From JANXVR01 sp034667405 (GTDB taxonomy: Bacteria; Actinomycetota; UBA4738; HRBIN12): a stretch of 64,000 bases of DNA. The stretch lies in contig JAXDJX010000003.1 of NCBI GenBank assembly GCA_034667405.1, forward strand, positions 43,568-107,567, given 5' to 3'. The notes beneath the pieces are model-generated. The model was not told where the DNA came from, did no database searches, and saw nothing but the letters and a program-made list of their open reading frames with translations. The position numbers and the translations under genes were made by a program. Of the stretch, positions 41,832 to 50,343 are shown in pieces (position 1 is the first letter of the stretch; the number at the start of each line of letters is the position of its first letter).

Positions 41832-42661
41832 CTGTGCTCACGGAACCGGGCGTCCCGCCATTCGATGGCCTTCTTCAGCCCCTGCTCCAGGGTGATCGTC
41901 CGGAACTCCTCGCGTTCGGGAAGATCGGCGACCTCGATCATCGTGTCGATGACGACGTTGGCGTCGATAGCGTCTCGGAACCCCGCCACCTCCCACATCT
42001 TGTTGATGGCCTTCTTCTGCATGGACACCGCGAACGGATCGTTCTTCGCGATCTCCTCGGCGAGCGCCAGCGTCGCATCATCCAGCTGGTCGGTCGGCAC
42101 GACCTTGTTCACCAGGCCGATCCGTAACGCCTCGGCGGCATCGATCCGATCCTCGCCGGTGAACAGGAGCTCCTTCGCCTTGCGCGCGCCGAGGAGCCAC
42201 GGCATCACCATCGTGACCACCCCGCTGCCGAACCTGATCTCGGGCTCCCCGAACCGGGCGTCCTCCGAACAGACGGTGAGGTCGCAGACCATCATGAGAT
42301 CGCACCCGCCGGCCAAGCAGTAGGAATGGACCTGCGCAATGACCGGCTTGGGGAAGTCGAAGAACTTCAGCATCTCGTCGGCGGACTCTTTGAGTTCCGC
42401 GTGCCAGCCCACGGAATCCTTGGCTTGGGCGCCCGCATCCTCATTGAGGTCATACCCCGAGCAGAAGGCGCGCCCGGCGCCCTTCACGATGACAACGCGA
42501 ACGGAAGGGTCTTCCCCCGCCTCGTCCAAGGCCCCCGACAGCGCTCGGATGAGGTCGCCGGACAACGCGTTGAGCGCCTTCGGCCGATTCATGGTCAAGC
42601 GGCGAACCGGACCGATGTCCTCGGTGAGCAGCACGGATCCGGTAGAGATTTCCTGACTCAC
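41828..42661 (-). CDS. Enoyl-CoA hydratase/isomerase family protein
   Basis: A 277-residue crotonase-fold protein: RRLTMNRPKALNALSGDLI, GRAFCSGYDLNED and oxyanion-hole segment HSYCLAGGCDLMMVCD (about 107-122), then DARFGEPEIRFG carrying a conserved Glu. I start at GTG 42661 with GGGAAGAGGG upstream; the frame is open to 42709. It heads a coupled unit with the acyl-CoA synthetase and DMT transporter. The crotonase fold covers hydration, isomerisation and others; a carnitinyl-CoA dehydratase-like role fits the quaternary-amine locus but is inference. Confidence 0.82.
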   Translation of the reverse strand: MSQEISTGSVLLTEDIGPVRRLTMNRPKALNALSGDLIRALSGALDEAGEDPSVRVVIVKGAGRAFCSGYDLNEDAGAQAKDSVGWHAELKESADEMLKFFDFPKPVIAQVHSYCLAGGCDLMMVCDLTVCSEDARFGEPEIRFGSGVVTMVMPWLLGARKAKELLFTGEDRIDAAEALRIGLVNKVVPTDQLDDATLALAEEIAKNDPFAVSMQKKAINKMWEVAGFRDAIDANVVIDTMIEVADLPEREEFRTITLEQGLKKAIEWRDARFREHR

Positions 42662-42883
42662 GGGTATCCCTCTTCCCTGGGCTCGAAACGTGAGCCGGGA
42701 TGCTAGCAAGCCGAAGCCACGACTCCCGAACTCGCGTAAGTACTAAATGAGGCGCGGTCATTTCGGGCAGTCCGGCCTAGCCTCACGTTCCAGGCTTGCG
42801 TAGTGCCGACGGACTATGGTACTCAACGCCCTGAATCGGCAGTCAAAAGATTCTGGCGCGCTGATCTGGCGAAAGGGGAAGGG

Positions 42884-44212
42884 ATGGCACACCCACGCGA
42901 ACGGTGGACCGGCAAGGAGCTGGACCGCCGCCAATTCCTAGCGCGCGCGGCGGCAGCGGGGGTAGCACTTCCCAGTCTGGCGGCGATCATGGAGGCATGC
43001 TCCAATCCCCGCGAAGGCACAACATCCACCAGCAAGGACCCTGCCGGCGACGGCGGGCTTTGGCAGCCGGGCTGGCCCTACCCATTGGCGCGCCAGGACA
43101 AGCCCGTCACCTGGAATATCTTCCCCGACAACCAGCCCATCGCGAGCGACCTTCAGCCCGAGAAGAACGCCACGCTTGAGATCTACAACTGGGACCAGTA
43201 CATCTGGCCCAAGATCATCGGAGAGTTCGCAGACAAGTACAACTGCGAATTCAAGATCACGACGTTCAACAACATGGACGAGGCCCTGGCCAAGATGCGC
43301 ACCGGCCAGCTCTCCTTCGACGTCTTCTTCCCGACGATCGACGTGCTGGGCAAACTCATCTCTTCCAAGCTCCTGCAGCCCCTCAACCAGGACTACATCC
43401 CGAACCTTCCCGCGAACGTGTGGGACACCTACCAAGACCCGTTCTACGACGCGGGATGGCAATACACGGTCCCATACACCATCTACACCACCGGTATCGG
43501 GTACCGCACAGACGTGATCTCGAAGGATGAGATCGAAGCGATGAGCAACCCGTACGACATCTTCTGGGACCCCAAGTACAAGGGGCAGGTCGGCATCTAT
43601 GACGACTACCGCGAGGCGATCTCGATGACGTTGCTGCGTCACGGGATCACAGATCTGAACACCACCGACCCGGCCACCATCCAGCAGGCGGGCCAGGATC
43701 TCATCGACCTCCTCAATGCAACGAACGTGCGGACGTCGATCAATGGTGCGTACGTGGGTATCCCCAAGGGCCAGTACCAGGTCCACCAGGCGTGGTCGGG
43801 AGACATCGCCGCGGCGTGGTTCTACGTCCCGCAGGCCACGATGGCCAACTACCAGACCATCGGGTACTGGTATCCCAAGGACCGTGTTGGGGCTGTGAAC
43901 AACGACTGTCTCGCGATCCCTGCCAACTCCAAGAGTCCGGTGCTTGCGCACTTGTTCCTCAATTACATGCTCGACTTCAAGAATGCGATGAACAACTTCT
44001 CATGGGTCGGGTATCAGGTGCCTCAGAAGCAAGCGGACCCTCAGACCCTCACGACGACGAAGAGCGTCCAGGGCGAGCCCTACATCTTCCCCTGGCTGAG
44101 CGAAGCCGTCGTTCAAGAGGAAGACTTCAAGACCGGGTTCCTGGAGCTGGAGCTGGAGCCCTCTGTCGATGCGCTTTGGCACGAGGCCTGGAGCCAGTTC
44201 CAGAGTGGCTGA
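42884..44212 (+). CDS. potD: Spermidine/putrescine-type ABC transporter substrate-binding protein, Tat-exported lipoprotein
   Basis: A 442-residue binding protein. The N-terminus ELDRRQFLARAAAAGVALP carries a twin-arginine signal followed by MEACSN, so it should be folded and lipidated on export. The mature part is PotD/PotF-like (LEIYNWDQYIWPKIIGEFAD, about 103-122; GQLSFDVFFPTIDVLGKLI). Start ATG 42884 with GGGGAAGGG; the frame is open from 42803. It overlaps potB by eight bases. Polyamines are the family default, but betaine-like or other amines are possible. Confidence 0.85.
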   Translation: MAHPRERWTGKELDRRQFLARAAAAGVALPSLAAIMEACSNPREGTTSTSKDPAGDGGLWQPGWPYPLARQDKPVTWNIFPDNQPIASDLQPEKNATLEIYNWDQYIWPKIIGEFADKYNCEFKITTFNNMDEALAKMRTGQLSFDVFFPTIDVLGKLISSKLLQPLNQDYIPNLPANVWDTYQDPFYDAGWQYTVPYTIYTTGIGYRTDVISKDEIEAMSNPYDIFWDPKYKGQVGIYDDYREAISMTLLRHGITDLNTTDPATIQQAGQDLIDLLNATNVRTSINGAYVGIPKGQYQVHQAWSGDIAAAWFYVPQATMANYQTIGYWYPKDRVGAVNNDCLAIPANSKSPVLAHLFLNYMLDFKNAMNNFSWVGYQVPQKQADPQTLTTTKSVQGEPYIFPWLSEAVVQEEDFKTGFLELELEPSVDALWHEAWSQFQSG

Positions 44213-45152
44213 TACCGCGACCCGGGCGTCGCGGAGGCGCGGGAACAAGCGCGGAGGTGGAGAGGGGGTTTGGTACCCGCGATGGTTCTGGCCATCGTTC
44301 GCAACCCCTGCGTCCCTCTACCTCTTGGTCTTCTTCGTGCTGCCGCTTTACGTCATCGTCTCGATCGCCTTCGGCACGGTCGACGCGACCTTTCAGTCCC
44401 CAAGACCGATCTACCAGCCCTGGTTTTGGACATCCCAATACCTCACCAAGGTCACGCGGGACGCCGTGGGGTACCAACGAGGGGTCTACATACGAACGTT
44501 CATCTACGTGTTCATCGCGAGCGTCCTGTGCGTGTTGATCGCGTACACCGTCGCCTATTACGTATCCCGATTCGGTGGCAAGCGGAAGGGGCTTTTCCTG
44601 ACGCTGCTCATCGCACCGTTCTTCGTCAGCTATCTCATGCGCATGCTCGCGTGGATCAACCTTTTGCAGATCGAAGGCTACGTCAACAAGATCTTGGGCT
44701 GGATCCCGTTCGTTCCACATAAGGTGAACTGGCTCGGCGGGTATCCGTGGACCGTGGTTCTGGGACTGGTGTACGGCTACGTCCCGTACATGATCCTGCC
44801 GCTGTACGGGTTCCTGGACCGCATCCAGCAGAGCTTGCTCGAAGCCGGACGTGACCTCGGGGCAAGTCCCGCTCGTACGTTCATGCGGGTCACCCTGCCG
44901 CTCTCACGCCAGGCGATCCTTGCGGGCATCGTGATCGTGACGCTGCCGATGTTCGGCGACTACTACACGAACAACCTCCTCTCGAATTCACCGAAGACCC
45001 AGATGGTGGGCAATCTCCTTGACAACGCTGTGAACAACACCGGTCAAGGCCCGCTGGCGGCAGTGCTCGTGCTGATCATCATGATCATCTTGTTGGTCCC
45101 CATGGCGTATTACCTGCGCAGCACTTCGAACGAGCTCAAGGTGAGCACGTGA
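44205..45152 (+). CDS. potB: Polyamine-type ABC transporter permease, PotB-like
   Basis: A 315-residue permease with six main hydrophobic helices, first at ASLYLLVFFVLPLYVIVSIAFG, and the EAA loop EAGRDLGASPARTFMRVTLP (about 218-237). Start is GTG 44205, overlapping the potD stop (GTGGCTGA), which excludes the ATG at 44169 inside potD. It pairs with PotC to form the channel and docks the ATPase. Stop overlaps the potC GTG. Confidence 0.88.
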   Translation: MADTATRASRRRGNKRGGGEGVWYPRWFWPSFATPASLYLLVFFVLPLYVIVSIAFGTVDATFQSPRPIYQPWFWTSQYLTKVTRDAVGYQRGVYIRTFIYVFIASVLCVLIAYTVAYYVSRFGGKRKGLFLTLLIAPFFVSYLMRMLAWINLLQIEGYVNKILGWIPFVPHKVNWLGGYPWTVVLGLVYGYVPYMILPLYGFLDRIQQSLLEAGRDLGASPARTFMRVTLPLSRQAILAGIVIVTLPMFGDYYTNNLLSNSPKTQMVGNLLDNAVNNTGQGPLAAVLVLIIMIILLVPMAYYLRSTSNELKVST

Positions 45153-46036
45153 GCGGGCCTCGCGGGTGGTATCGCAACCCGTGGCGCAAGCCCCGTGTGC
45201 TGCAGGTTGCGACCTGGGGGTACCTGGCGTGGTCGATCCTGCCGGTCGTCATCGCCATCGTCATCTCCTTCAATAGCGGCCGGTCCAGCGCCACGTTCCA
45301 AGGGTTCTCCCTTCAATGGTGGAACGGCGCACCACAGGGCGACGCGCAGGGCTCCCTTTTCAAGTCTCCCGACCTGCACGCCGCCATCATCCAGACGATC
45401 CGGCTCTCCATCATCGTGATGCTCATCGCCGTACCGCTGGGCGTTGCGTTCGCGATCGGTCTCGACCGGTGGCGCGGAAGGGTGGCCAAGACGGCCAACT
45501 TCACGATGCTCGCCTCATTCGTCGTGCCGGAGATCATCATCGGCGTCGCGCTCTTCTATACGTTCACCTACACCCTCAATGCGGCGGTGAAGCTCGGGAC
45601 GACGGCGCAGATCATCGGGCTCATTGCCTTCCAGGTGTCGTACCCGGTGATCGTGGTGAGAGCACGGCTGCTCTCGATCGGTAAGGAGTACGAAGAGGCG
45701 GCCATGGACCTCGGCGCGCCTCCGCGGGCGGCCATCCGGCGGGTACTGCTGCCGATGCTCTATCCGGCCATCTTCGCGAGCTTCGCCCTGGTCTTCGCCG
45801 ACGTTGTCGACGACTTCGTGACCGTGCGCTACCTCTCGGGGGGATCGTCCACCGAGACCCTGTCCGTCAAGATCTACGGAGCCGTTCGGGCGACGCCGAT
45901 CCCCGTCTACAACGCCGCAGCCAGCTTCATGCTGTTCACCACCGTTGTGGCGATCGCCGTGGTCTACGTGCTGTACAAGCGATTCGGAAGAGGCCAGGAA
46001 GGGTCAGCCGCGGACTTCGCTGCCGGCCAGCTGTAG
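45149..46036 (+). CDS. potC: Polyamine-type ABC transporter permease, PotC-like
   Basis: A 295-residue permease with six hydrophobic helices (first at VLQVATWGYLAWSILPVVIA) and the EAA loop EAAMDLGAPPRAAIRRVLLP (about 191-210). GTG start overlaps the potB stop (GTGA). The final gene of the potDBC unit; the ATPase is encoded on the opposite strand and ends only five bases away. Confidence 0.88.
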   Translation: MSGPRGWYRNPWRKPRVLQVATWGYLAWSILPVVIAIVISFNSGRSSATFQGFSLQWWNGAPQGDAQGSLFKSPDLHAAIIQTIRLSIIVMLIAVPLGVAFAIGLDRWRGRVAKTANFTMLASFVVPEIIIGVALFYTFTYTLNAAVKLGTTAQIIGLIAFQVSYPVIVVRARLLSIGKEYEEAAMDLGAPPRAAIRRVLLPMLYPAIFASFALVFADVVDDFVTVRYLSGGSSTETLSVKIYGAVRATPIPVYNAAASFMLFTTVVAIAVVYVLYKRFGRGQEGSAADFAAGQL

Positions 46037-46042
46037 GCCGGC
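46022..46042. terminator. Inverted repeat between convergent potC and potA
   Basis: GCCGGCC (46022-46028) and GGCCGGC (46036-46042) can pair over a seven-base loop across the two stop codons, which lie five bases apart. It could serve as a bidirectional terminator. The stem is short and lacks a U-tract, so the call is tentative. Confidence 0.35.
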
Positions 46043-47154
46043 TATACCGCCGCCACGGCGTCTTCGGTCTCCGGCATCGGATCGGCGGCCAGGACGCGGA
46101 GCGCCTCCCGCGGGAACTCGACCGTCACCGGCGTGCCTTGCACGAACTCGAAGCCCTCACCCTGGTTCTGCACCCACGCTTGCAGTGTCTGGCCCGACGG
46201 CAGGTGGACGAGCACCTGGAGGATCGAACCCACATAGACGACGCGTTCGACCATGCCGGGGATGCGGTTCTCACCCGAGGTTCCCTGCGCCTCCAGATGC
46301 ACGCGCTCGGGGCGGATGGTCATCTTTGCCGGTCCCGTCGCCTGGGAGTCTCCCTGCCCCGCGACCAGGTGGAAGTCCCCCACCTGCACGGAGCACCCGC
46401 CTTGGGTTCCTCCCTTGGCGACCGCGTCCATGAGATTGGAGACGCCCAGGAAGTCTGCGACGTAAGCCGTTGCGGGCTCCTCGTAGATCTCTTTCGGAGC
46501 ACCGACCTGCTCGACGCGGCCGTTGGACATCACGGCGATCCGATCGGACATGGTCAGGGCTTCCTCCTGGTCGTGCGTCACGTAGACGAACGTGATGCCG
46601 ACTTCCTCCTGCAGGGCCTTCAGTTCGATCTGGAGGCGTTTGCGAAGCTTCGCGTCCAGGGCGCCCAGAGGCTCGTCCAGCAGGAGCACAGCGGGGTTGA
46701 GGATGAGTGCCCGGGCCAGCGCGACACGCTGCTGCTGACCACCGGAGAGCTGTCCCGGCCGGCGCTTGTCGAACCCGGTGAGCTGCACGAGTTCGAGCGC
46801 CTTGCCCACACGGTCCTTCGTTTCCTGCTTCGTCGCGTTCTTGTACTTGAGCCCGAAGGCGATGTTCTCCCCGACGGTCAGGTGCGGGAAGAGCGCGTAG
46901 TTCTGGAACACGGTGTTCACGTTGCGCTTGTGAGGAGGCGTCTGCGCCATGTCCTCTTCGTCGAGCAAAATCTGACCCTCGGTAGGCCGTTCGAACCCGG
47001 CGATCATCCGAAGCGTCGTTGTCTTCCCACAACCCGAGGGGCCGAGCATGGAGAAGAACTCTCCCGACGGCATATCGAGATTGATGCCATCAACAGCGGT
47101 GAAGTCGCCGAAGCGCTTCACCAGGTCAACGAGACGAACCTCTCCACCAGTCAT
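46042..47154 (-). CDS. potA: Polyamine-type ABC transporter ATPase, PotA-like
   Basis: A 370-residue ABC ATPase: Walker A GPSGCGKTT (38-46), Q-loop VFQNYALFPHLTV, signature LSGGQQQRVALARAL, Walker B VLLLDEPLGALDAKL, H-loop VTHDQEEAL, and a C-terminal TOBE domain (about 285-360). It should power the PotDBC proteins. It is convergent with potC instead of sitting in the same operon. No clear ribosome site before the ATG, so the transcript may be leaderless. Confidence 0.88.
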   Translation of the reverse strand: MTGGEVRLVDLVKRFGDFTAVDGINLDMPSGEFFSMLGPSGCGKTTTLRMIAGFERPTEGQILLDEEDMAQTPPHKRNVNTVFQNYALFPHLTVGENIAFGLKYKNATKQETKDRVGKALELVQLTGFDKRRPGQLSGGQQQRVALARALILNPAVLLLDEPLGALDAKLRKRLQIELKALQEEVGITFVYVTHDQEEALTMSDRIAVMSNGRVEQVGAPKEIYEEPATAYVADFLGVSNLMDAVAKGGTQGGCSVQVGDFHLVAGQGDSQATGPAKMTIRPERVHLEAQGTSGENRIPGMVERVVYVGSILQVLVHLPSGQTLQAWVQNQGEGFEFVQGTPVTVEFPREALRVLAADPMPETEDAVAAV

Positions 47155-47240
47155 GCTGGCGCACGATAGCGGCCCCCGGGGTTCAGGGTCAAGTTTGACC
47201 GGCGCTTCAACCCCAGTGGGGTATGGAATGATGCCGCCGT

Positions 47241-48440
47241 ATGCAACTTCCCTTCCGACCGGAGTTCGCCTACGGGCCTGAATCGACTACTGAGGGCGCC
47301 GGCGGTTCCGTCCTCCCGCTCCTGGCCGGCTACTGGAGCTTCGGCCAATACTGGGGCGCCTGGGTCATCCTCGTGTTCGAATTCCAGCGGGCGCACAGTA
47401 TCTCCGATGCGCATCTCGGTTTTCTCTACACCATGCTTTCACTCACCGCCGTGGTGGTCATGCTCCTGATCGCACCCCAGATGCGGCGGTTCGCACTCTC
47501 TACGAACGTCCCGATCGCGCTGGCGGCTTTGGGGCTCGGGACCCTGGCCATTACCTATCTCCCCGACACGTTGACGTTCATCGGTTTCGCCGCCGTGGGT
47601 GTAGGCAACGGACTCATCGATATCTACGGGAACGTGGCGGCACAACGCGCAGAGGTCCGCTCGCGGAAACCGGTCCTGCAGTGGCTACACGCGAGCTATG
47701 CGCTGGGAGGCGTTTCCGGGGCGGCGATCGCGGGGTTGTTCATCGTGGTCGGTGCGGACTACCGGCTCGGGATGGCGTATGCGGCGATCACGCTGTTCGC
47801 GACATCTTGGTGGACGGCCAAGACTATGGACAACGAAGGCCGATCGGGAGAGACCGGCACCACATTCGCCATCTCGGCCCTATGGCGTTCGCCGATGCTC
47901 TGGATCCCGGCACTCGTCGTACTGTTCGCGTTCCTCATCGAGGGATCCATGGACACCTGGTCCGGCCTCTACTTGCGCCAAGAACTGCACGCGGGTGCCG
48001 GGACGGCTGCGATCGCATTCGTCGCGTTCAGCGGCTCGATGTTCTTCGGGCGGTTGTTCGCGGGGAAGGTGTTGTTCGGGCTGGGATCGCGGCGGACGAT
48101 CCTGGTTGCGGGCATCGGCAGCGCGGTCGGGGGGCTGGTCGCCACACTGACCTCCAGTCCCGTTATCGTCGGATGCGCGTTCCTCCTCCTGGGATTCACG
48201 CTCGCGGCCGCGGCCCCCGCCGGCTACGGGCTGGTGGGAGCGTCGGACGAGGACGCGACGAACGCCATCGCGGCGGTCACGACCGTTGGCTACACCGGGT
48301 TCATCTGGAGCCCGCCCTTGCTGGGATGGGTCGCGCAGACGTTCGACCTTCGGGCGACCATGGCGGTGATCGTCATCGCCACGGTGGGCGTCATCGGCGC
48401 CGGCCTCCTGGCGCCCCGACGGACCTCCTCGACGGGGTAG
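47241..48440 (+). CDS. Major facilitator superfamily transporter
   Basis: A 399-residue protein with about twelve hydrophobic helices and the MFS A-loop-like MRRFALSTNVP after helix 2 and GRLFAGKVLFGLGSRR after helix 8. It is of the FucP/YfkF-like 12-helix size with two six-helix halves. Sugar or organic-acid transport is the usual role, but no substrate motif is visible. It stands alone between potA (divergent, 86 bp) and the convergent aldehyde dehydrogenase, with a shared hairpin after its stop. Confidence 0.82.
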   Translation: MQLPFRPEFAYGPESTTEGAGGSVLPLLAGYWSFGQYWGAWVILVFEFQRAHSISDAHLGFLYTMLSLTAVVVMLLIAPQMRRFALSTNVPIALAALGLGTLAITYLPDTLTFIGFAAVGVGNGLIDIYGNVAAQRAEVRSRKPVLQWLHASYALGGVSGAAIAGLFIVVGADYRLGMAYAAITLFATSWWTAKTMDNEGRSGETGTTFAISALWRSPMLWIPALVVLFAFLIEGSMDTWSGLYLRQELHAGAGTAAIAFVAFSGSMFFGRLFAGKVLFGLGSRRTILVAGIGSAVGGLVATLTSSPVIVGCAFLLLGFTLAAAAPAGYGLVGASDEDATNAIAAVTTVGYTGFIWSPPLLGWVAQTFDLRATMAVIVIATVGVIGAGLLAPRRTSSTG

Positions 48441-48460
48441 GCCGGGGCCAGGCCCCGGCC
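48440..48460. terminator. Hairpin between convergent MFS and aldehyde dehydrogenase genes
   Basis: GGCCGGGGC (48440-48448), loop CAG, GCCCCGGCC (48452-48460): a nine-pair GC stem that starts at the last base of the MFS stop and lies 14 bp beyond the dehydrogenase stop on the other strand. Probably a bidirectional terminator; no U-tract. Confidence 0.5.
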
Positions 48461-48473
48461 TCGACCCAGCCGG

Positions 48474-49925
48474 TTACTCCGAGAGGTTGACGTAGATGTG
48501 CTTGGCCTCCAGGTAGTCCTCGACCCCGCTCGCGCCGAGCTCGCGGCCGATCCCGGACTGCTTGTAGCCACCCCAAGGGGTCTCTGACGGTGCGGCCTGC
48601 GTGTCGTTGATCCACACGATGCCCGCCCGCAAGGCGCGAGCCGTGTTCATCGCCTTCTTGATGTCCCGGGTCCAAACCGCCGCAGCCAGCCCGTACTCGT
48701 TGTCATTGGACATCTCGAGCGCTTCTTCGGGTGTGGAGAACGGGATGACGCTCATCACCGGGCCGAAGATCTCCTCCTGCGCGATGCGAGCCTTGTTGTC
48801 CACGCCGGCGAAGATCGTCGGCGGCACGTAGTAGCCACCGGCGAGCGCGGGGTCGCTGGGACGATCGCCCTGCACCGCCATCGACGCTTCCGACGAACCG
48901 ATCTCGATGTAGGCCTGCACGCGTTCGGCCTGCTCCTTGCTGACCAGAGGCCCCATCGTCGTGTCGTCGGCACCGGGTGCACCGAGCTTCACGCCCTTGG
49001 CGTGTTCGACCATGGCGTTGAGCGCGTCGTCGTAGATCTCGCGCTGCACGAACACGCGCGAGCCTGCCGAACAGATCTCGCCCTGGTTCCAGAAGATGCC
49101 GTTGCAGCTCCCTTCGATGGCTGCGGCGAAGTCGGCATCGGCGAACACGATGTTCGGCGACTTCCCGCCCAGCTCCAACGTGACCCGCTTCAGGGTGTCG
49201 GCGCCGTTGCGCATGATGATCTTGCCGACTTCCTTCGACCCGGTGAACCCGACCTTGTCGACCTTCGGGCTGGCCACCAGTGGCGCACCCGCGGTTTCAC
49301 CGAACCCGGTCACCACGTTGAGGACACCCGCCGGCAACCCCGCCTCTTCCAATATCTTCGGGATCTCCAGGGCGGTGAGCGGCGTCTGCTCGGCGGGCTT
49401 GAGGATCAGCGTGCAGCCGGCAGCGATGGCCGGAGCCACTTTCTGTACGGCCATCATCATCGGGTAGTTCCACGGCGTGATCGCCGCAGCGACACCCATG
49501 GGTTCCTTGACGACCAAGCTCATGGCGTTCGGCCCGACTGGCGGGATGTCTCCGTGGATCTTCGTGGCCCAGCCGCCGTAGTACTCGAACATGAAGGCAA
49601 CTTCGTTGATGTCCTCGCGGGCCTCTCCGATCGGCTTCCCGGAGTCCAGCGATTCCATCTGACTCAGCCGCTCGTGCTCTCGCCGAACGATCTCCGCCGC
49701 CCGCAGGAGGATCCGGCCGCGTTCGCGCTCGGACGTTCCCGGCCACCACGTGCCCTCGTCGAAGGTTCGTCGAGCGGCATCGATGGCACGTTCGACATCG
49801 GCCGGCTGCGAATCGGGCGCCGTCGCGATGACCGCACCTGTCGATGGATCGAACACGTCGAACCGGCCACCCTCGGCCGCATCGACCCACTTGCCATCGA
49901 TGTAGTTCTGCAACGCGTCTGCCAT
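48474..49925 (-). CDS. Aldehyde dehydrogenase, betaine-aldehyde/aminoaldehyde type
   Basis: A 483-residue ALDH with AAITPWNYPMMMAVQKVAPA, KPAEQTPLTALEIP (cofactor site), VGFTGSKEVGKII, general base Glu in LELGGKSPN and catalytic Cys in NQGEICSAGSR (about residue 287). This is the BetB/PuuC/GabALDH kind acting on betaine aldehyde or gamma-amino-aldehydes. ATG 49925 has GAGGAG nine bases upstream. With betA at 37216 it could finish choline to betaine; with the polyamine transporter and amine oxidase nearby a putrescine route is the alternative. Confidence 0.88.
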   Translation of the reverse strand: MADALQNYIDGKWVDAAEGGRFDVFDPSTGAVIATAPDSQPADVERAIDAARRTFDEGTWWPGTSERERGRILLRAAEIVRREHERLSQMESLDSGKPIGEAREDINEVAFMFEYYGGWATKIHGDIPPVGPNAMSLVVKEPMGVAAAITPWNYPMMMAVQKVAPAIAAGCTLILKPAEQTPLTALEIPKILEEAGLPAGVLNVVTGFGETAGAPLVASPKVDKVGFTGSKEVGKIIMRNGADTLKRVTLELGGKSPNIVFADADFAAAIEGSCNGIFWNQGEICSAGSRVFVQREIYDDALNAMVEHAKGVKLGAPGADDTTMGPLVSKEQAERVQAYIEIGSSEASMAVQGDRPSDPALAGGYYVPPTIFAGVDNKARIAQEEIFGPVMSVIPFSTPEEALEMSNDNEYGLAAAVWTRDIKKAMNTARALRAGIVWINDTQAAPSETPWGGYKQSGIGRELGASGVEDYLEAKHIYVNLSE

Positions 49926-49988
49926 GTGTATCTCCTCCAGACGAGATCCGATCCGTAGAGGGTAATACGGCGGGCGCGCAGACCGGTA

Positions 49989-50013
49989 GGGCCGGGCCCG
50001 GGCGGCCCGGCCC
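49989..50013. terminator. GC-rich hairpin between the ABM gene and the aldehyde dehydrogenase
   Basis: GGGCCGGGCC (49989-49998) and GGCCCGGCCC (50004-50013) form a perfect ten-pair stem with loop CGGGC, 14 bp after the stop of the small gene at 50027 and 64 bp before the dehydrogenase start. No U-tract; likely a terminator or attenuator on the minus strand. Confidence 0.5.
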
Positions 50014-50026
50014 CTCAGACCCTGGG

Positions 50027-50311
50027 TTACATCCCTTCGATCTCCCCGTCGTGCCATTCGGGCTCGTCTTCCATCAGGGCCCGGTACTCGACGTAGCGCT
50101 CATTCTGGCTCGGGTCGTCGGCGTTCTTGTCGTAAGACGCTTGATCCTCGAACACGGCGAACAGCCACGCGGCGTCACCGTCGTTCTCGAACAGCGTGTA
50201 CGCATTGACGAACCCTGCCGGGGCGCCGGCCGCCGTCTGGCGATTGAGGACCTCGCGAAGCTTGTCGCGATTCTCCGCTTTCACCCGCGTTCGAGCCACC
50301 GTTCCGTACAT
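50027..50311 (-). CDS. Small protein, probable ABM (antibiotic-biosynthesis-monooxygenase-like) fold
   Basis: A 94-residue protein with the dimeric ferredoxin-like pattern of ABM domains: YGTVARTRVKAENRDKLREVL, AGFVNAYTLFENDGDAAWLF, AVFEDQASYDKNADD, ending in an acidic tail EPEWHDGEIEGM. Start ATG 50311 is preceded by GGAAAGGGG; the frame is open further upstream as shadow of the SDR gene. Such proteins are heme- or aldehyde-related monooxygenases or simply accessory dimers. No catalytic residue can be named. Likely cotranscribed with the SDR upstream (32 bp gap). Confidence 0.6.
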   Translation of the reverse strand: MYGTVARTRVKAENRDKLREVLNRQTAAGAPAGFVNAYTLFENDGDAAWLFAVFEDQASYDKNADDPSQNERYVEYRALMEDEPEWHDGEIEGM

Positions 50312-50343
50312 GCGTTCCCCTTTCCTCCAGGACGGGTTCGACC

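Noticed and set aside
42662..42883. Riboswitch or small RNA before potD
   Set aside because: Only short, non-distinct complementary segments are visible in this 222-bp gap; no conserved core was recognised.
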